Shown here piece after piece: positions 9,694 through 20,115 of a stretch of 64,000 nt of DNA. The notes under the pieces were generated by a model. The model did not search any database, was not told the DNA's origin, and worked only from the letters and a program-made list of their open reading frames with translations. Origin of the DNA: Diplonema japonicum. Taxonomy: Eukaryota > Euglenozoa > Diplonemea > Diplonemida > Diplonemidae. The stretch covers positions 434,001 to 498,000 of the forward strand of contig OZ025654.1 in assembly GCA_964019335.1 (NCBI GenBank), given 5' to 3'. The first letter of the stretch is position 1. Each line of letters begins with the position of its first letter. The position numbers and the translations under genes are program-made.

Positions 9694-12600
9694 TCACAAT
9701 TCATGCAGCATATGGTCATACATTTCTTGCCCTGGTTCGCTGTCAGTGTCCCCAAAAGTCGTAGTTTCCTTTTTCTTTTTTCTGTACACAACAACGAGCA
9801 CGAACAAAAGACACCCCGAGCCACCTATAATAATCCAGAGAAGTATTGAAGATGACCTATCGTCCTCACAAGGCGCGACGCCGAAAACCCCTGGAAGCAC
9901 AGAAAGCGAAGACACGGAAGTGGGACATGCACCTTCACCTGACTCACTGTTTACACAATAAGCAGAGTTATTTATTTCAAGCGGTTGTTTAACCATAAGA
10001 AACACGACACAGCCCTGTGTGCTCGTGTCCATTACAGTGCATGAAACGCGGACCTCGTCCTCCTCTGTTATGGATATGGGGGTGTAGACCATTATCTGCT
10101 TCTGGTGCGAAGAATCTAAGTAATCCACACGCGCAATCTCAGTAATTGCTCCTCTCTTGTCGACTTTCTCAACAATCGCGTTCTTGCTGTTAGTACCGTA
10201 GAAGGAAACACCATGTACCTGGAAGTCGCCCCTCCCAGGGCACTTCCCGCAGGTCATTTGCATTGAAGCGGGTCCTTCCCCTGTTCCGCTGTTGAACCCA
10301 ACAGGTGTGAACCACAAGTCGTGCTTCGGTGGAGCAGTCGTGTACCTTAGTCGAATACCGCTTTCATCAATCGTGTGAGATATTAGACCAAACGGGTTGT
10401 CGTACGTCCACTGGAATAAGAATACGTAGCTGTCAAGAAGGTGCACGCCTGTCAGTTCCGGGAAGGCCAAAGGTGGGTCGCCTGGTGTGTACACCCAACT
10501 CAAGCTCTTATCCTTAAGTACTATTAATATCGATTTCAATCGTGGGTAGGCTGTCCCCGTAGTGTCGACGCCTTCCAACATTGTCAAGTATGTATCGCCT
10601 ATCCCTATTTCGCGAACTGAAACGACTCTCCTATATAACTTATCTGGTGCTATCGCCTCCCCATAAGTCACTTCGGCTGTCATGTCTGTGGAAGTCACCG
10701 TTGCAGGAGGTTGAAACCCGAAGGTTGTAGCCAACCGCCGTCCCCCGTGGCCCTTGCCCATGAGCGACGTGCTGCCGTAGGCGAGGATGATTGGGAAGTT
10801 CATCGTCGGGTCCATGTCGCGGTCTCTATTGCGGTCTTGAACAGCGAGCTTTCTCTGTAGATTATATGAAGCCGACGTGGCCGTTACGTTGTAGTTAAGC
10901 AGTGTCCACTCGTCGGCACCGCAGTCATCCTTTATCGGCGCTGCGTACTCTGTCGCGAACATGTCTGTGACGAAGGGCTCACCTGTCTGGTCCCACTGAA
11001 CTGTCACGATGTCGCTCCCAGGCATCCCGCCCGTGCCTGGCTCCGCAATCCCAAACCCCATCCACCCTGTGCTCGCCACTGTAATGGTCAACACCACCTC
11101 CGTCGCGTCCTCCGACATCGTGTGGCAGATGATATAATCGTTCTTGATGGCCAGCTGGTACGCCGTGCAGGTCTCTCCATACGGCGACTGCGTTCTCGGT
11201 GTTGCCGTCTCCGGTGCCTCGGTTGGCACTGCCGTACCGTTAGCAGGAGCTTCTGTCTCATTAGGTGGAAACGTGTCGTTTTGCGGCGACAGGGTGTCCG
11301 GTTCTGCTGTCCCAGGCGCAGATGTGCCAGGTGCATCGGTAGACGGCGCTGTTGTTGGCGGTGCGTCAGTCGCAGTGCACATGGCGGTGTCGTTCCCGAA
11401 CTTCAAAGGCGCATCACCGTCACTGACGTCTGCAGGGTCCCCCACGTACGGCACCGGGTCCTGCCAACCGCACAAGGCCATCGTTTCGTCCAAGTATCCA
11501 CAGTACGTCAGCGCATTCTTCGGGTACACATACAAGTACGCGATGCATTTCTCCTGATCAGCTGCTGTGCCGATCCTTGTCTCTGGCCCTGCAGTGTTGG
11601 AGTACGAGCAGATCGCATGTAGCTCATCACCCGGCTCGAGTATCGCGGACACCTCGTTCATGTTCTGAAAGCCGAGCCCCCAGTACTCAGATGACGACAG
11701 CTCCGAGACCATGCTCCCGTTGCGCCATTGGTTCACCCTGGCCTTCCGACCCAGCTGGTGCATCTGGAACACAACCCCAAAAACGTTCAAGTCCGTAGGG
11801 AACCTCTGCGTACACGACGCAGGGCAGTTTGCCTGCAGCGAGAAGTATTCCCCCGGCTGGGTGACAGGTATCGGTGTTTTGATCTTCAAACTAGGATCAC
11901 CTATGGCTATGGACTGTGCGTCGAAGGGACGCAGATTAGTAGTAAACCCGATACGAAGCCCGCTTGCATCCTGCACGGGGCCCTGGTTTGCATGGTTGTC
12001 GTAGTGTACCTCGAGAAGGAGGTATCGGTAGTGCTGTGGGGCACTGTAGCTGAATCGGAAGCCGGCTTTGTCTGGAAGATATGTTGACCCAGCACCAACA
12101 GCCCATGAGAAAAGTACCTCGTTGCAAGATGCATTCCACTTGGGACACGACTCGCCAGGGTTGTTGAGAAGGGACTCAAACTCCGGGGTGTTTGTGAGGC
12201 AGCCGTGGAGGACTATGCTGTGGACGGAGTCGCTGTTTGCTTCGATCGGCTCGAAACCAATCGCGTGGTAGTCCTGCATCTCGAAGAAGCTGAGGTAGCT
12301 CAGCGAGTCGAACGCATTACACGCGTAGACAGTCTTCTTATCAGGAACAGTATAGTTTCCCATTGTGAATTCAATGTATTCCGTAAACGGTGGGCGGGTG
12401 TTCTCATCTGAACCATCGAAAACCAACGACGTGGCAAGCCTCGCTGCGTTATGATACGCCTGTTTTGGTACGTCGCCGTAGGCCAGAATGACTCGGTTTT
12501 CTCCGAGTGTGACCGTTCGGTCTCGTTGTGTGTCGACGGCTATCAAGGGTTTGATGAGGATTCCTTGGACCCTTCCGTTGTCTCTTGTGAACCCCTCGAT

Positions 12601-14409
12601 GACCCAGTCAGACGAGCCGCAGTCATCCTCTTTAGGCGCCTCATTCCCTACAGCGAACCTATCTGTTACATATGGAACACCGTTCTCCCATTCAATTGTG
12701 GCGATATCTGCACCACCCATTGAACCTGACGTTCGTTCGGATATCCCAAACCCAACCCATCCCGTGGTCTTCACTGTTATGTTGAGCTTTAAGTGCGCCG
12801 TTGTCATCTCCCAGCAAACCATGTAGTCGTTCTGTGTTAGTAAAGAGAACTGAGCGCAGTTGTGAGGAAGCGGAGGGTTCGGGGTCATCCCGACGTTCTT
12901 ACCGAACTCGATTGTGAGCGGCGGGTCGGTGGGGTACTCCGGAGTCCGCGTTGCAGGAATCAACAAATCAAGCCCGCACATCGCTTGCGATTCCGAGTAA
13001 TACCCACAGTACGACCTCGCTGCCTTAGGGTACGCGTATAGGTAGGCTATGCACATTTCATCACTCGACCCCAACCCAAACACCCCATCGCTACCATACA
13101 CGCATGTAGTATGCAGTTCGTCTCCCGGTTGAAGTACGCCGCTTGCCGGGTTGATCGATTGGAACCCGAAATTCCAAAACTCGATTCTGCTCACCTCTTT
13201 CAAGAATGTGTCGTTCCGCCACTGCGACAATCTGATGGATGTGCCCTTCGAGTGCATGTGAAGAAACGCCCCGAAGATAGTGACGGGGGCGGTGTTTAGT
13301 TTCGTGCACTCCGACACGCAATCGACCTGGAAAGTGTTTTGAGTGACAGCGTTAATGGGCGTTTGTAACCTGACGGCAGGGTCACCGACGGCAATGGTCT
13401 GCGCGTCGTGGGTCCGCAGCGTGGGCGTGAAAAACAACTCAACGCCAGAGGTGTCGACACCCGTCTGCATAGATGGGTTGTCATAATGAATTTCCAAGAT
13501 GAGGTAACGATACTCACCAGAAGCGCTGAACCGCAGCCCCGCCTCAGGGGGAAGCATAAATTCCGGCCCGCCGACCGCCCATGTATAAACAATCTCCCCG
13601 CAAGTCGATGATATATCGGGGCATGTTTCGGTCGGGGTGACTGCCGACAACCACTCCGCCGATTTCGTGCTGCAAGCATGCACCAGCACATGGTGCATGA
13701 TGTACCCCTTGCCAACCGTATTGTCCAGCGCACGAAATCCTATCGAATGGAAATCCTTGGTAGCAAGTTCAGGGAGAGCGGTCATAACGTCAATAGACTG
13801 ACACGCATAGGTGGTCACCTTGCTTGGTACGTTGAAGCTCGCCATCTGAAGTGGCACTGTGACATCAGGTGTGACGGATGGTTGCGAAGTTGGATCGTTG
13901 GCGAACGTGATGGTAGTCGACAAGCGGGCGGCATTATGGTAGCCAAGAGGACCGGTACCGAAGCCTAAGATGACTTTGTTCGGGCCCAGTTCGATGGGGC
14001 GGTCCTCTTCTTCAGTTGAGACTGAAAGAGTTTTGATAATCCGTATGGCGACCCCCCCGGTGTTTTCCAGTGCGGAGATGAACTTCCAGCTGCTGCCGTC
14101 GTATGCATCTGGATGAATGGCATGGCCCACTGCGTAGGAGTCTTGCCCACTCCATTGTGTGCCTTTCTTTGAGACAATGAAGACGTCGCTGCCTGACATC
14201 CCGCCGCTGTTGAACTCGGATATCCCTACCCCAATCCACCCTAGAAGTGTGCTTTGTACGGTTATTTTCAATCGTAGCTCGTTGGAGGCTACGTCGATCT
14301 CGTGGCACAGAACGTAGTCCCCAGCGGAGACCAGCCTGAACGTCTCACAAACCTCTGCGCCTGCAGCGAGGCCGAGCATCGTTGCTATTATTATCGTGGT
14401 GTGCCTCAT
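9694..14409 (-). CDS. Three-module DOMON / copper type II monooxygenase-like type I membrane protein (dopamine beta-hydroxylase/MOXD family)
   Basis: 1571 residues: signal peptide (about 1-18), three repeats of a DOMON domain plus a Cu2-monooxygenase-like region, then a transmembrane helix (ILLWIIIGGSGCLLFVLVVVY) and a short basic/acidic tail. Module 1 (about 20-480) keeps all copper ligands: H239-H240 and H308 for CuH, H384/H386 and M452 for CuM. Module 2 keeps the fold, but its HH pair reads HS, HxH reads QMH, and the Met is Lys. Module 3 lacks every ligand. Each module carries a YHNAARL-like block, blurred in module 3. A Thr/Pro/Ala-rich mucin-like linker separates modules 2 and 3. It is likely a cell-surface or secretory-pathway oxidase with one working centre; the substrate is unknown. 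Confidence 0.9.
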   Translation of the reverse strand: MRHTTIIIATMLGLAAGAEVCETFRLVSAGDYVLCHEIDVASNELRLKITVQSTLLGWIGVGISEFNSGGMSGSDVFIVSKKGTQWSGQDSYAVGHAIHPDAYDGSSWKFISALENTGGVAIRIIKTLSVSTEEEDRPIELGPNKVILGFGTGPLGYHNAARLSTTITFANDPTSQPSVTPDVTVPLQMASFNVPSKVTTYACQSIDVMTALPELATKDFHSIGFRALDNTVGKGYIMHHVLVHACSTKSAEWLSAVTPTETCPDISSTCGEIVYTWAVGGPEFMLPPEAGLRFSASGEYRYLILEIHYDNPSMQTGVDTSGVELFFTPTLRTHDAQTIAVGDPAVRLQTPINAVTQNTFQVDCVSECTKLNTAPVTIFGAFLHMHSKGTSIRLSQWRNDTFLKEVSRIEFWNFGFQSINPASGVLQPGDELHTTCVYGSDGVFGLGSSDEMCIAYLYAYPKAARSYCGYYSESQAMCGLDLLIPATRTPEYPTDPPLTIEFGKNVGMTPNPPLPHNCAQFSLLTQNDYMVCWEMTTAHLKLNITVKTTGWVGFGISERTSGSMGGADIATIEWENGVPYVTDRFAVGNEAPKEDDCGSSDWVIEGFTRDNGRVQGILIKPLIAVDTQRDRTVTLGENRVILAYGDVPKQAYHNAARLATSLVFDGSDENTRPPFTEYIEFTMGNYTVPDKKTVYACNAFDSLSYLSFFEMQDYHAIGFEPIEANSDSVHSIVLHGCLTNTPEFESLLNNPGESCPKWNASCNEVLFSWAVGAGSTYLPDKAGFRFSYSAPQHYRYLLLEVHYDNHANQGPVQDASGLRIGFTTNLRPFDAQSIAIGDPSLKIKTPIPVTQPGEYFSLQANCPASCTQRFPTDLNVFGVVFQMHQLGRKARVNQWRNGSMVSELSSSEYWGLGFQNMNEVSAILEPGDELHAICSYSNTAGPETRIGTAADQEKCIAYLYVYPKNALTYCGYLDETMALCGWQDPVPYVGDPADVSDGDAPLKFGNDTAMCTATDAPPTTAPSTDAPGTSAPGTAEPDTLSPQNDTFPPNETEAPANGTAVPTEAPETATPRTQSPYGETCTAYQLAIKNDYIICHTMSEDATEVVLTITVASTGWMGFGIAEPGTGGMPGSDIVTVQWDQTGEPFVTDMFATEYAAPIKDDCGADEWTLLNYNVTATSASYNLQRKLAVQDRNRDRDMDPTMNFPIILAYGSTSLMGKGHGGRRLATTFGFQPPATVTSTDMTAEVTYGEAIAPDKLYRRVVSVREIGIGDTYLTMLEGVDTTGTAYPRLKSILIVLKDKSLSWVYTPGDPPLAFPELTGVHLLDSYVFLFQWTYDNPFGLISHTIDESGIRLRYTTAPPKHDLWFTPVGFNSGTGEGPASMQMTCGKCPGRGDFQVHGVSFYGTNSKNAIVEKVDKRGAITEIARVDYLDSSHQKQIMVYTPISITEEDEVRVSCTVMDTSTQGCVVFLMVKQPLEINNSAYCVNSESGEGACPTSVSSLSVLPGVFGVAPCEDDRSSSILLWIIIGGSGCLLFVLVVVYRKKKKETTTFGDTDSEPGQEMYDHMLHEL

Positions 14410-15323
14410 TGCTCTCTTTTCCCCCCTTTCCCTCTTTTCTCCTTCCCCCGGCCACCCTCCCCCTCCCCCTCCTGTGTTGTCGGGTGTTATACAAATGAGG
14501 TTGACAATATGTAAAGAAATAAAGAGAAAATAAATTATAACGTTGTGGGAAGGGGAGAGGGGATGGTTTGATTCGCTCGTCTCAATTTTTACTTTGAGTG
14601 GTGTCCCTTCCGCAATGGTTGTGTGCTTCAGTCAGTAGCACACGGTAAGGTGAGGTGGCACTGTGTAAAAGGATTGAGAGGAGTACAACAAAACCACCTT
14701 ATCCGGGGGAGGGGAGGGGATGCCTCGCGAATAAAGAAAATATTCAGACACAAATCTGAGCCAGCAGCGACCCATTAGAAAGAAATTATGATATTTTTGG
14801 CGGAACAACTGTTGGGGGAAGAAGAGATCACACGACCACCGGTCTCACCGGTGAAGCTTTCAAAGAACTCTTTTTTTAAAATGAAGCACACGCAGCAGAG
14901 AAAGCGGGAAAATAAAAAAAATAATAAATAAGGCGTTTAGCATGAAAGGACATCATTTTCCTTTTGGCCCCGACGAGAATGGGGAACCAGTGTGCAAGCT
15001 TCGGGAGATGGGGCAACAGTGGCACAGTATTCCCCTACTCGCTGCGCCTAACAGTCTCCCGTACATCCTCTCGTTACTCAAATCAAACTTTTCTTTTTTT
15101 AAAGGGTGGACTTCAAAACCATGGTTTATGACAAGAAGAAAATAAAGACCTACTTTGTGAAATTTGGATACCCTCAAACAAACCCAAGGCTTTGGGGGAG
15201 AACATTCAAAAGCTAAAAAAGCCCTTGTAAAAAAAGGGGGAGGGGACGAACGAAAAAGGAAACTCCCACTTTAAATTTTAATAAGCGATCATCTGCTCTA
15301 AGGGGGGGTCTCCCTTTTCTATT
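14410..15323. other. Spacer, no gene recognised
   Basis: A 0.9 kb region with purine and pyrimidine tracts. A 7-bp hairpin (CACCGGT, loop CTC, ACCGGTG) lies at 14837-14853. A short plus-strand frame at 14942-15145 has no recognisable family and is probably chance. Confidence 0.55.
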
Positions 15324-16904
15324 CTACAAGGCAGGGACGGGCGGGCACCATTTGGCAACGTTTTGCCTGCTGAGTTCCATCGCAGCAGCGATTGTCAAGT
15401 GATCGTTTCCACGCTGCGCCACGAGCTGTACACCCACAGGGAGGTGGGTCTCGGGGTGGAGCCCGCACGGGATGTGCGTGGCGGGCATCTCCATGACGTT
15501 GAAGATAGATGTTGCGGTGCTGTTCACGAACCAATTGTTCCAGAACCCATGCTTAGGGGCACATGTGGGCAGAGACGGTGCCACCCAAATACCGTTTTCA
15601 CCGATGTCGGCCTCCAAGCGTTCACGAAGCACCTCACCCTCCCCGCACAATTTCTTCACCATGGACTTCGGCATCAGCCCGTCGATAAGAGCCAGCCCCA
15701 GCCCTGCGAAGGTATGTTCCGACGTTCCAAACGGTAGTTTCAACAACTCCACAAAGCTGTTAATCTTCTCCTTCTTCTCGGACAGGACCACGTCGAAGGT
15801 CTGCGGTTGCGCATCACCCAACATCGCCGCCCAGATGTCAAACGCCTTCCCCATGTAGTCCACGTCGATAACTTCCACGTCGCACCCCATCTCACGCAGT
15901 GCGTTCTCGACTCTCTCCTGCGCTTTGATGTGCTCCGCACACCGTGCTGTCACCAACTTCGAACCTGACATGATCTTTCTCATGGAGCGCACTTTCAATG
16001 ATTTAACGCGCACATCCTTCGGGTCCTTCCACCTCTCGCTTGCTTTTGTTGTGCAGTACTCATTGGCAACGCCGTCTGGCCCGCTTATAATGTTGAGAAT
16101 GGGCCAAAGGTCCTCCGCGTGGCGGGTGGTGGGGCCGAGCTGGCAGTATCGCTCCACGATGCCATGAACAGCAGGGATGGTGTGGGTGTTTGGAACCGCT
16201 CCTCCGGTGGGTTTGTGTCCGAAAAGCCCGTTAAAGGACGCTGGGATACGTGTGGACCCGCCAACATCGGAGGTAATTGCTGCGGGCCCCCCGCAAGCTG
16301 ACACGATCGACGCACATCCACCTGATGAGCCGCCAGGGTTTCTTGTTGTGTCGTACGGGTTGCACGTTCGTCCGTACACATTGTTTGCAGATTCCATCCA
16401 CATGCATGCTTCAGAGAGGTTCCCACTGCCGAGAACAATGAAACCATTGTCTTCCATACGCTGCACTGCAGGGTTCTTGTTTTCCCCGATGGTTCCCTTT
16501 CGTCTGACCAAACCGGATGTGTAGGGCATGCCTGGGTACTCGAAGCATTCTTTGATGATCAATGGAACGCCGTGGAACGGTTTCCTCTTATCGGAAGGTG
16601 CGGCGTCCGCTGCGATGGCCTCCTTGATCGCAGCGGTGAACCTGTTTGCTACAACAGCGTTGAGGTCTTTGTTTACTTTCTCGATTTGTTTGATGAATGC
16701 TCTGGTTACCTTTTCGCTTGTCGTGTCTCCCTTCCTGATCATCTCAGCAAGTTCAGTGCAGCTCTTCACTAGCACGCTGTCATTGAGCTCTCCTAGATCA
16801 ACCGGCGACCTCTTCTCACTTCCTTTGTTCCACTTCCACCATAGTATGCCCAGTGCTACGCATACGAGCCCTACTGCTTCCTTAGTACAGAGATAGTCAC
16901 ACAT
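15324..16904 (-). CDS. Amidase-signature hydrolase, fatty-acid-amide-hydrolase-like
   Basis: 526 residues, typical of FAAH-type amidases. An N-terminal hydrophobic helix (AVGLVCVALGILWW, about 10-23) anchors it to a membrane, as in animal FAAH. The Ser-cisSer-Lys triad is complete: K118 in GVPLIIKE, S193 in GGSSGG (191-196), and nucleophile S217 in SDVGGSTRIP. These match FAAH K142, S217 and S241 in order and spacing. The C-terminal CGLHPETHLPVGVQLVAQRGND block is also typical. Expected reaction: hydrolysis of amide (or ester) bonds, often of lipid amides, at a membrane surface. The lipid substrate is an inference. Confidence 0.93.
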   Translation of the reverse strand: MCDYLCTKEAVGLVCVALGILWWKWNKGSEKRSPVDLGELNDSVLVKSCTELAEMIRKGDTTSEKVTRAFIKQIEKVNKDLNAVVANRFTAAIKEAIAADAAPSDKRKPFHGVPLIIKECFEYPGMPYTSGLVRRKGTIGENKNPAVQRMEDNGFIVLGSGNLSEACMWMESANNVYGRTCNPYDTTRNPGGSSGGCASIVSACGGPAAITSDVGGSTRIPASFNGLFGHKPTGGAVPNTHTIPAVHGIVERYCQLGPTTRHAEDLWPILNIISGPDGVANEYCTTKASERWKDPKDVRVKSLKVRSMRKIMSGSKLVTARCAEHIKAQERVENALREMGCDVEVIDVDYMGKAFDIWAAMLGDAQPQTFDVVLSEKKEKINSFVELLKLPFGTSEHTFAGLGLALIDGLMPKSMVKKLCGEGEVLRERLEADIGENGIWVAPSLPTCAPKHGFWNNWFVNSTATSIFNVMEMPATHIPCGLHPETHLPVGVQLVAQRGNDHLTIAAAMELSRQNVAKWCPPVPAL

Positions 16905-17156
16905 ATTTATTTTCGAACTGCTAAAAGGGGTGAATTTCGAGAATTATGGAAGGGGGGGAAAGGTTTCAGAGACGGAGACCCCCCCCTTTTCTTTTTTTTA
17001 CGAACTAAAACCAGTCTGAATGAGAAAAGAAGATGGGGGGGAAATATAAAGATAGATAGTGGAGGTTGTTCAAGGAAGGTTATTCTCCCGTCGGTTTAAA
17101 AAGAAAAGGGGAAGAAAGAGAAGGAAGGGCAGAAGCAAAGAAAAAGAAAGAATGTT

Positions 17157-17238
17157 GCGCACGAGCGGTGTTTTTACCCAATAAAATAGCTCATTGCACG
17201 ATGCCATCAACTAGTTTTAGTCGCGACAATTATTGTTG
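17157..17238 (+). repeat. Dispersed repeat R2, copy 2 (5'-truncated)
   Basis: Contains TGCGCACGAGCGG, AATAAAATAGCTCATTGCA, ATCAACTAGTTTTAGTCGCG and ACAATTATTGTT. It lies in the spacer between the amidase gene and the next Cys-rich gene. Confidence 0.8.
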
Positions 17239-17390
17239 GAACAAAAAAAAAAAAAACAAAAAAAAAAGGGAGAGGGAAGAAGGTGAAGCTTTCGCACCAG
17301 ATTCGGGTGCTATAAAATAGCCACAATGCATAACATACTTAATTCAAATGAAGAAAGCGACTATTGTAAAGTCGTGTCACAGATTCATCT

Positions 17391-18224
17391 TCACTCTGCC
17401 AGCTCGTACATATACTCTTCCGTGTCTTCTTCCGCGTCCATCCGCTCACGATGCAGCTTTCGTTTCAGCAACAAGACGACCCCCATTACAACACACACCA
17501 CCACGCCCCCTACGGACATCGCCACCATCACTGATAAGGATAAATTGTCGTCTGTTGAAACTACCGTGTCCGGGGTATAGCATAGGGGCTTGTCTTGCAC
17601 AAGATGGCACTTCTCGCCTGTGTTAGGACACGTGTGGTTCGCACATGGATGCTTCAAGCAGAGGTCACTAGTGTGCAGCTCCGTGCACAGAGGAAGACCG
17701 TTGGTAGCAATCCTGCATTGCAATGTTCCCGGGCACCTTATTTTATCGCAAGGGCTGGGCCCGCTGGCACATGATACCGGGGGAACCTTTGTTGGCGTTG
17801 GAACGCAATGTTCGTTGGCCAGGCAGAAGTCATCCCTAGCACACCAGCAAGGGTCGTGCCGCCTCACGCACGCAACTGTACCGTAGGGATCCACACCGCA
17901 CGTGGAGCCATTAGAACAGTTCAGATTGCTGCGGAGGCAAGGGTCGCCCAACCGTGGTGCGTCCATGCATAGCGTCCCATTCACTTTCTTTGAACTATCG
18001 TTGTAAGTATTCTCATCACGACAGTGGTAACTTGTATTCTTCAACAGGCTGCAGATTTCAGAAGAGCACCTGTTCATCCACTCTGTGGCGACCACTACCT
18101 TGCCATCGGGGCATCTAGCTGTGTTGTTGATGAGCTGGAAGTTTGCATTCAGACATTCTTTCGCAGACACCGCAGTAAGCATGCTCGTAAATAGGAGGCA
18201 AAATGCGCCCGCGGACATTATCAT
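17391..18224 (-). CDS. Cysteine-rich type I membrane protein, unrecognised family
   Basis: 277 residues. A signal peptide (AGAFCLLFTSMLTAVSA) ends near residue 21. The ectodomain (about 22-225) has over 20 Cys with N-x-S/T glycosylation sites and EGF-like spacings such as CxxxxxxCxxxxxxxC, including PCDKIRCPGTLQC and PCANHTCPNTGEKC. A transmembrane helix (VMVAMSVGGVVVCVVMGVVLLL) is followed by a short tail ending DTEEYMYELAE. The layout is that of a surface receptor or coat protein. Neighbouring surface genes (9694-14409 and 20116-24496) end in similar acidic, Tyr-containing tails. The function is unknown. Confidence 0.75.
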   Translation of the reverse strand: MIMSAGAFCLLFTSMLTAVSAKECLNANFQLINNTARCPDGKVVVATEWMNRCSSEICSLLKNTSYHCRDENTYNDSSKKVNGTLCMDAPRLGDPCLRSNLNCSNGSTCGVDPYGTVACVRRHDPCWCARDDFCLANEHCVPTPTKVPPVSCASGPSPCDKIRCPGTLQCRIATNGLPLCTELHTSDLCLKHPCANHTCPNTGEKCHLVQDKPLCYTPDTVVSTDDNLSLSVMVAMSVGGVVVCVVMGVVLLLKRKLHRERMDAEEDTEEYMYELAE

Positions 18225-18413
18225 GGCCTATGGAGAAGGATCAATGATAATTTATAAAAAAAAAAGATAATTTTAATAAAACGTGGAAAAAGGAAAAAAA
18301 GAAGCACTGTGGCATCTCTTCTTTTTTCTTTTTTTTTTTTTTTGTTTTAGAGAGGAGGTAAAAAGAAAACAGAGAAAAAAAGAAAATGGCAACATAGTAC
18401 AAACGATTCTATT

Positions 18414-18541
18414 GCGGCAGGGGTGCGCAACAACGACTACTTAGCCCATCCACCGTCCTTTGCCCCCTATGTTAGAGAGGACCGGGCAGGGCACCGCACA
18501 ACACCGCAGAACAGAAACTACACAACACGGAGTCCGAATCG
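18414..18541 (+). repeat. Dispersed ~125-bp repeat family 'R1', copy A
   Basis: Begins GCGGCAGGGGTGCGCAAC and ends near CACAACACGGAGTCC. Nearly identical copies are at 24903-25028 and 63078-63201. Copies A and B each sit just before the duplicated 162-residue gene, on its 3' side; copy C has no gene beside it. Confidence 0.92.
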
Positions 18542-18727
18542 GAACTTTTGAGGTGAAAAAGAAAATCTAAGAGTTAAAGGAGGTCTCTGTGAGACACCCC
18601 TGTTCTCTCAGACAAAAGAGAGAGGGGAAATTTGAGCGAATTGAAAAAGGAAAGATTGGATAATGTTTTTTCATTCTTCTCCTCCTTCATTTTTCTGCGA
18701 AAAGAACTTCTCTCGTCGCGAGCTTGC

Positions 18728-19216
18728 TTACAGCCTAACCCAAGCACAGCCGTTGCTGAAGTCGATCCTCCTGCCATCGATCTGGACAGTGCCGGTGATC
18801 CCAGTCATGCCAGTTTGGTAGGTCATCATCTGACCAGTGAGGGTCCCGACAGCGGGGGACCAGCTCATGGCCCCGCTGAGGCAGGTGAACTGGTTGCCCA
18901 CCTGCTGGATCTCCACCCTGTCGGGACCAGCAGCGTTCTTCCAGGTCCCAGTGAGGTTGATGCCGGTGTTGGCTACGGAGACGAGCTTCTTCTGGCAGAG
19001 AGGGCCGTGTTGCCCAGGATGCGTCGCGCACTTGTTGCAGCAGCTGGTGGGGTTCACACCGGTGACCTGGTAGTCGCAGCTCACACACTTGAAGGCCTGC
19101 TTCTTGCAGTGGGGCCCGTGGTGCCCAGGGGTCATGTGGCAGAGCTTGCAGCAGTGGGTGGGGCTGACACCAGTCACACCGAAGTTGCAGGTGGCGCTTG
19201 TGCACTTTCCAGACAT
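18728..19216 (-). CDS. Cys/His-rich 162-residue protein with C-terminal beta domain, duplicate copy A
   Basis: 162 residues without signal peptide or membrane helix. The N-terminal part is two tandem Cys motifs of about 36 residues, sharing the pattern VTGV-x-PT-x-CC-x-x-C with PG-x-HGP-x-C-x-K, probably zinc- or disulfide-stabilised. The C-terminal 80 residues look like a small beta domain (LTGTWKN, VEIQQVGNQFTC, TGTVQIDGRRIDFSNG, CAWVRL). I do not recognise a named family. An apparently identical copy lies at 25230-25718, while flanking DNA differs by several indels. The high-GC gene in A/T-rich spacers and the flanking repeats suggest a duplicated cassette. Confidence 0.85.
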   Translation of the reverse strand: MSGKCTSATCNFGVTGVSPTHCCKLCHMTPGHHGPHCKKQAFKCVSCDYQVTGVNPTSCCNKCATHPGQHGPLCQKKLVSVANTGINLTGTWKNAAGPDRVEIQQVGNQFTCLSGAMSWSPAVGTLTGQMMTYQTGMTGITGTVQIDGRRIDFSNGCAWVRL

Positions 19217-20115
19217 TTTCTTTTTTTTTTTTTTTGGTGCCTATGGTGAGTGTGATCGAGAGTTCAAAACAAAGAATATCAAAACAAAAGAATGACGTGG
19301 GACCGCAACGACCCACCAAAGCAAGAGACAAGAGAGGGGGAAGAAGGGGTCCGGAGAGAGGGAAGGGGGGGTTCTTTAAAGGATATGAGGGGGGATGGGT
19401 AATCTGCAAAAACTGAAAGTGCAGTATATAGACCTTGTAACACCGCAGAACAGAAAACTACACAACACTGAGTCCTTTGTGACTGAGAGTTCCAAACAAA
19501 GAAATATCAAAACAAAAGAATTTCAGACGCGGGACCGCAACGACCCACCAAAGCAAGAGACAAGAGAGCGGGAAGAAGGGGTTCCGAGGGAAGGGTCTTT
19601 TAAAGGATATGAGGGGGGAGGGGTAGTCTGCAAAAACTGAAAGTGCCGTAGACCTTTATGTGAGGTTCAGTTTAGTTCAAAAGTTTTAGTAAACGCATAA
19701 TCTGCACAGAAATCTTTGAAAAATTGCAGAAACCATGAATTGTTTCAGCAGAAAGGGTGCCTCGAGAATACTTCGGAGAGACATAAAAAATTCGATAAGA
19801 CTTTAGTGCAGAAGAAATGCTCACACAGAGAGAAAAAAAAAAAGAAAAAAAGGAGACATTTAAAATGAAAAAGAAAGAAACAAAAAAAGAGAGAAGGGGG
19901 AAAAGAGTATGCTTCTTTTTCTCCCAAGTTCTTCTCAAGTATTCACATTCACTTGTATGCTTCACGGTGCCTCCCTTTGTTTTCTTTTTTTACGCGCTTG
20001 CAGTGAAGCGTGAAAAAGAAAACTAGTTCGACGTTTCATTTGTTTGTATTATTATTTTTGATTCAGTTGTTGTAGAAGTGTGTCTCTACATTTTCATTTC
20101 ATATATTGTTAGTCA
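19217..20115. repeat. Tandem and dispersed repeat block, related to 63150-63850
   Basis: Two tandem units (about 19250-19430 and 19485-19650) share AAACAAAGAAATATC-like, GGGACCGCAACGACCCACC and GGATATGAGGGGGG blocks. From 19590 to 20050 the sequence parallels 63290-63850: CATGAATTGTTTCAGCAGAA, then TGCTTCACGGTG, ending in a partial R2 copy (20022-20050). No gene recognised. Confidence 0.8.

Noticed and set aside
18632-19249. 205-codon plus-strand frame (and its copy at 25107-25763)
   Set aside because: Antisense of the Cys-rich gene; the minus-strand frame has paired Cys motifs and exact ATG-to-stop limits.
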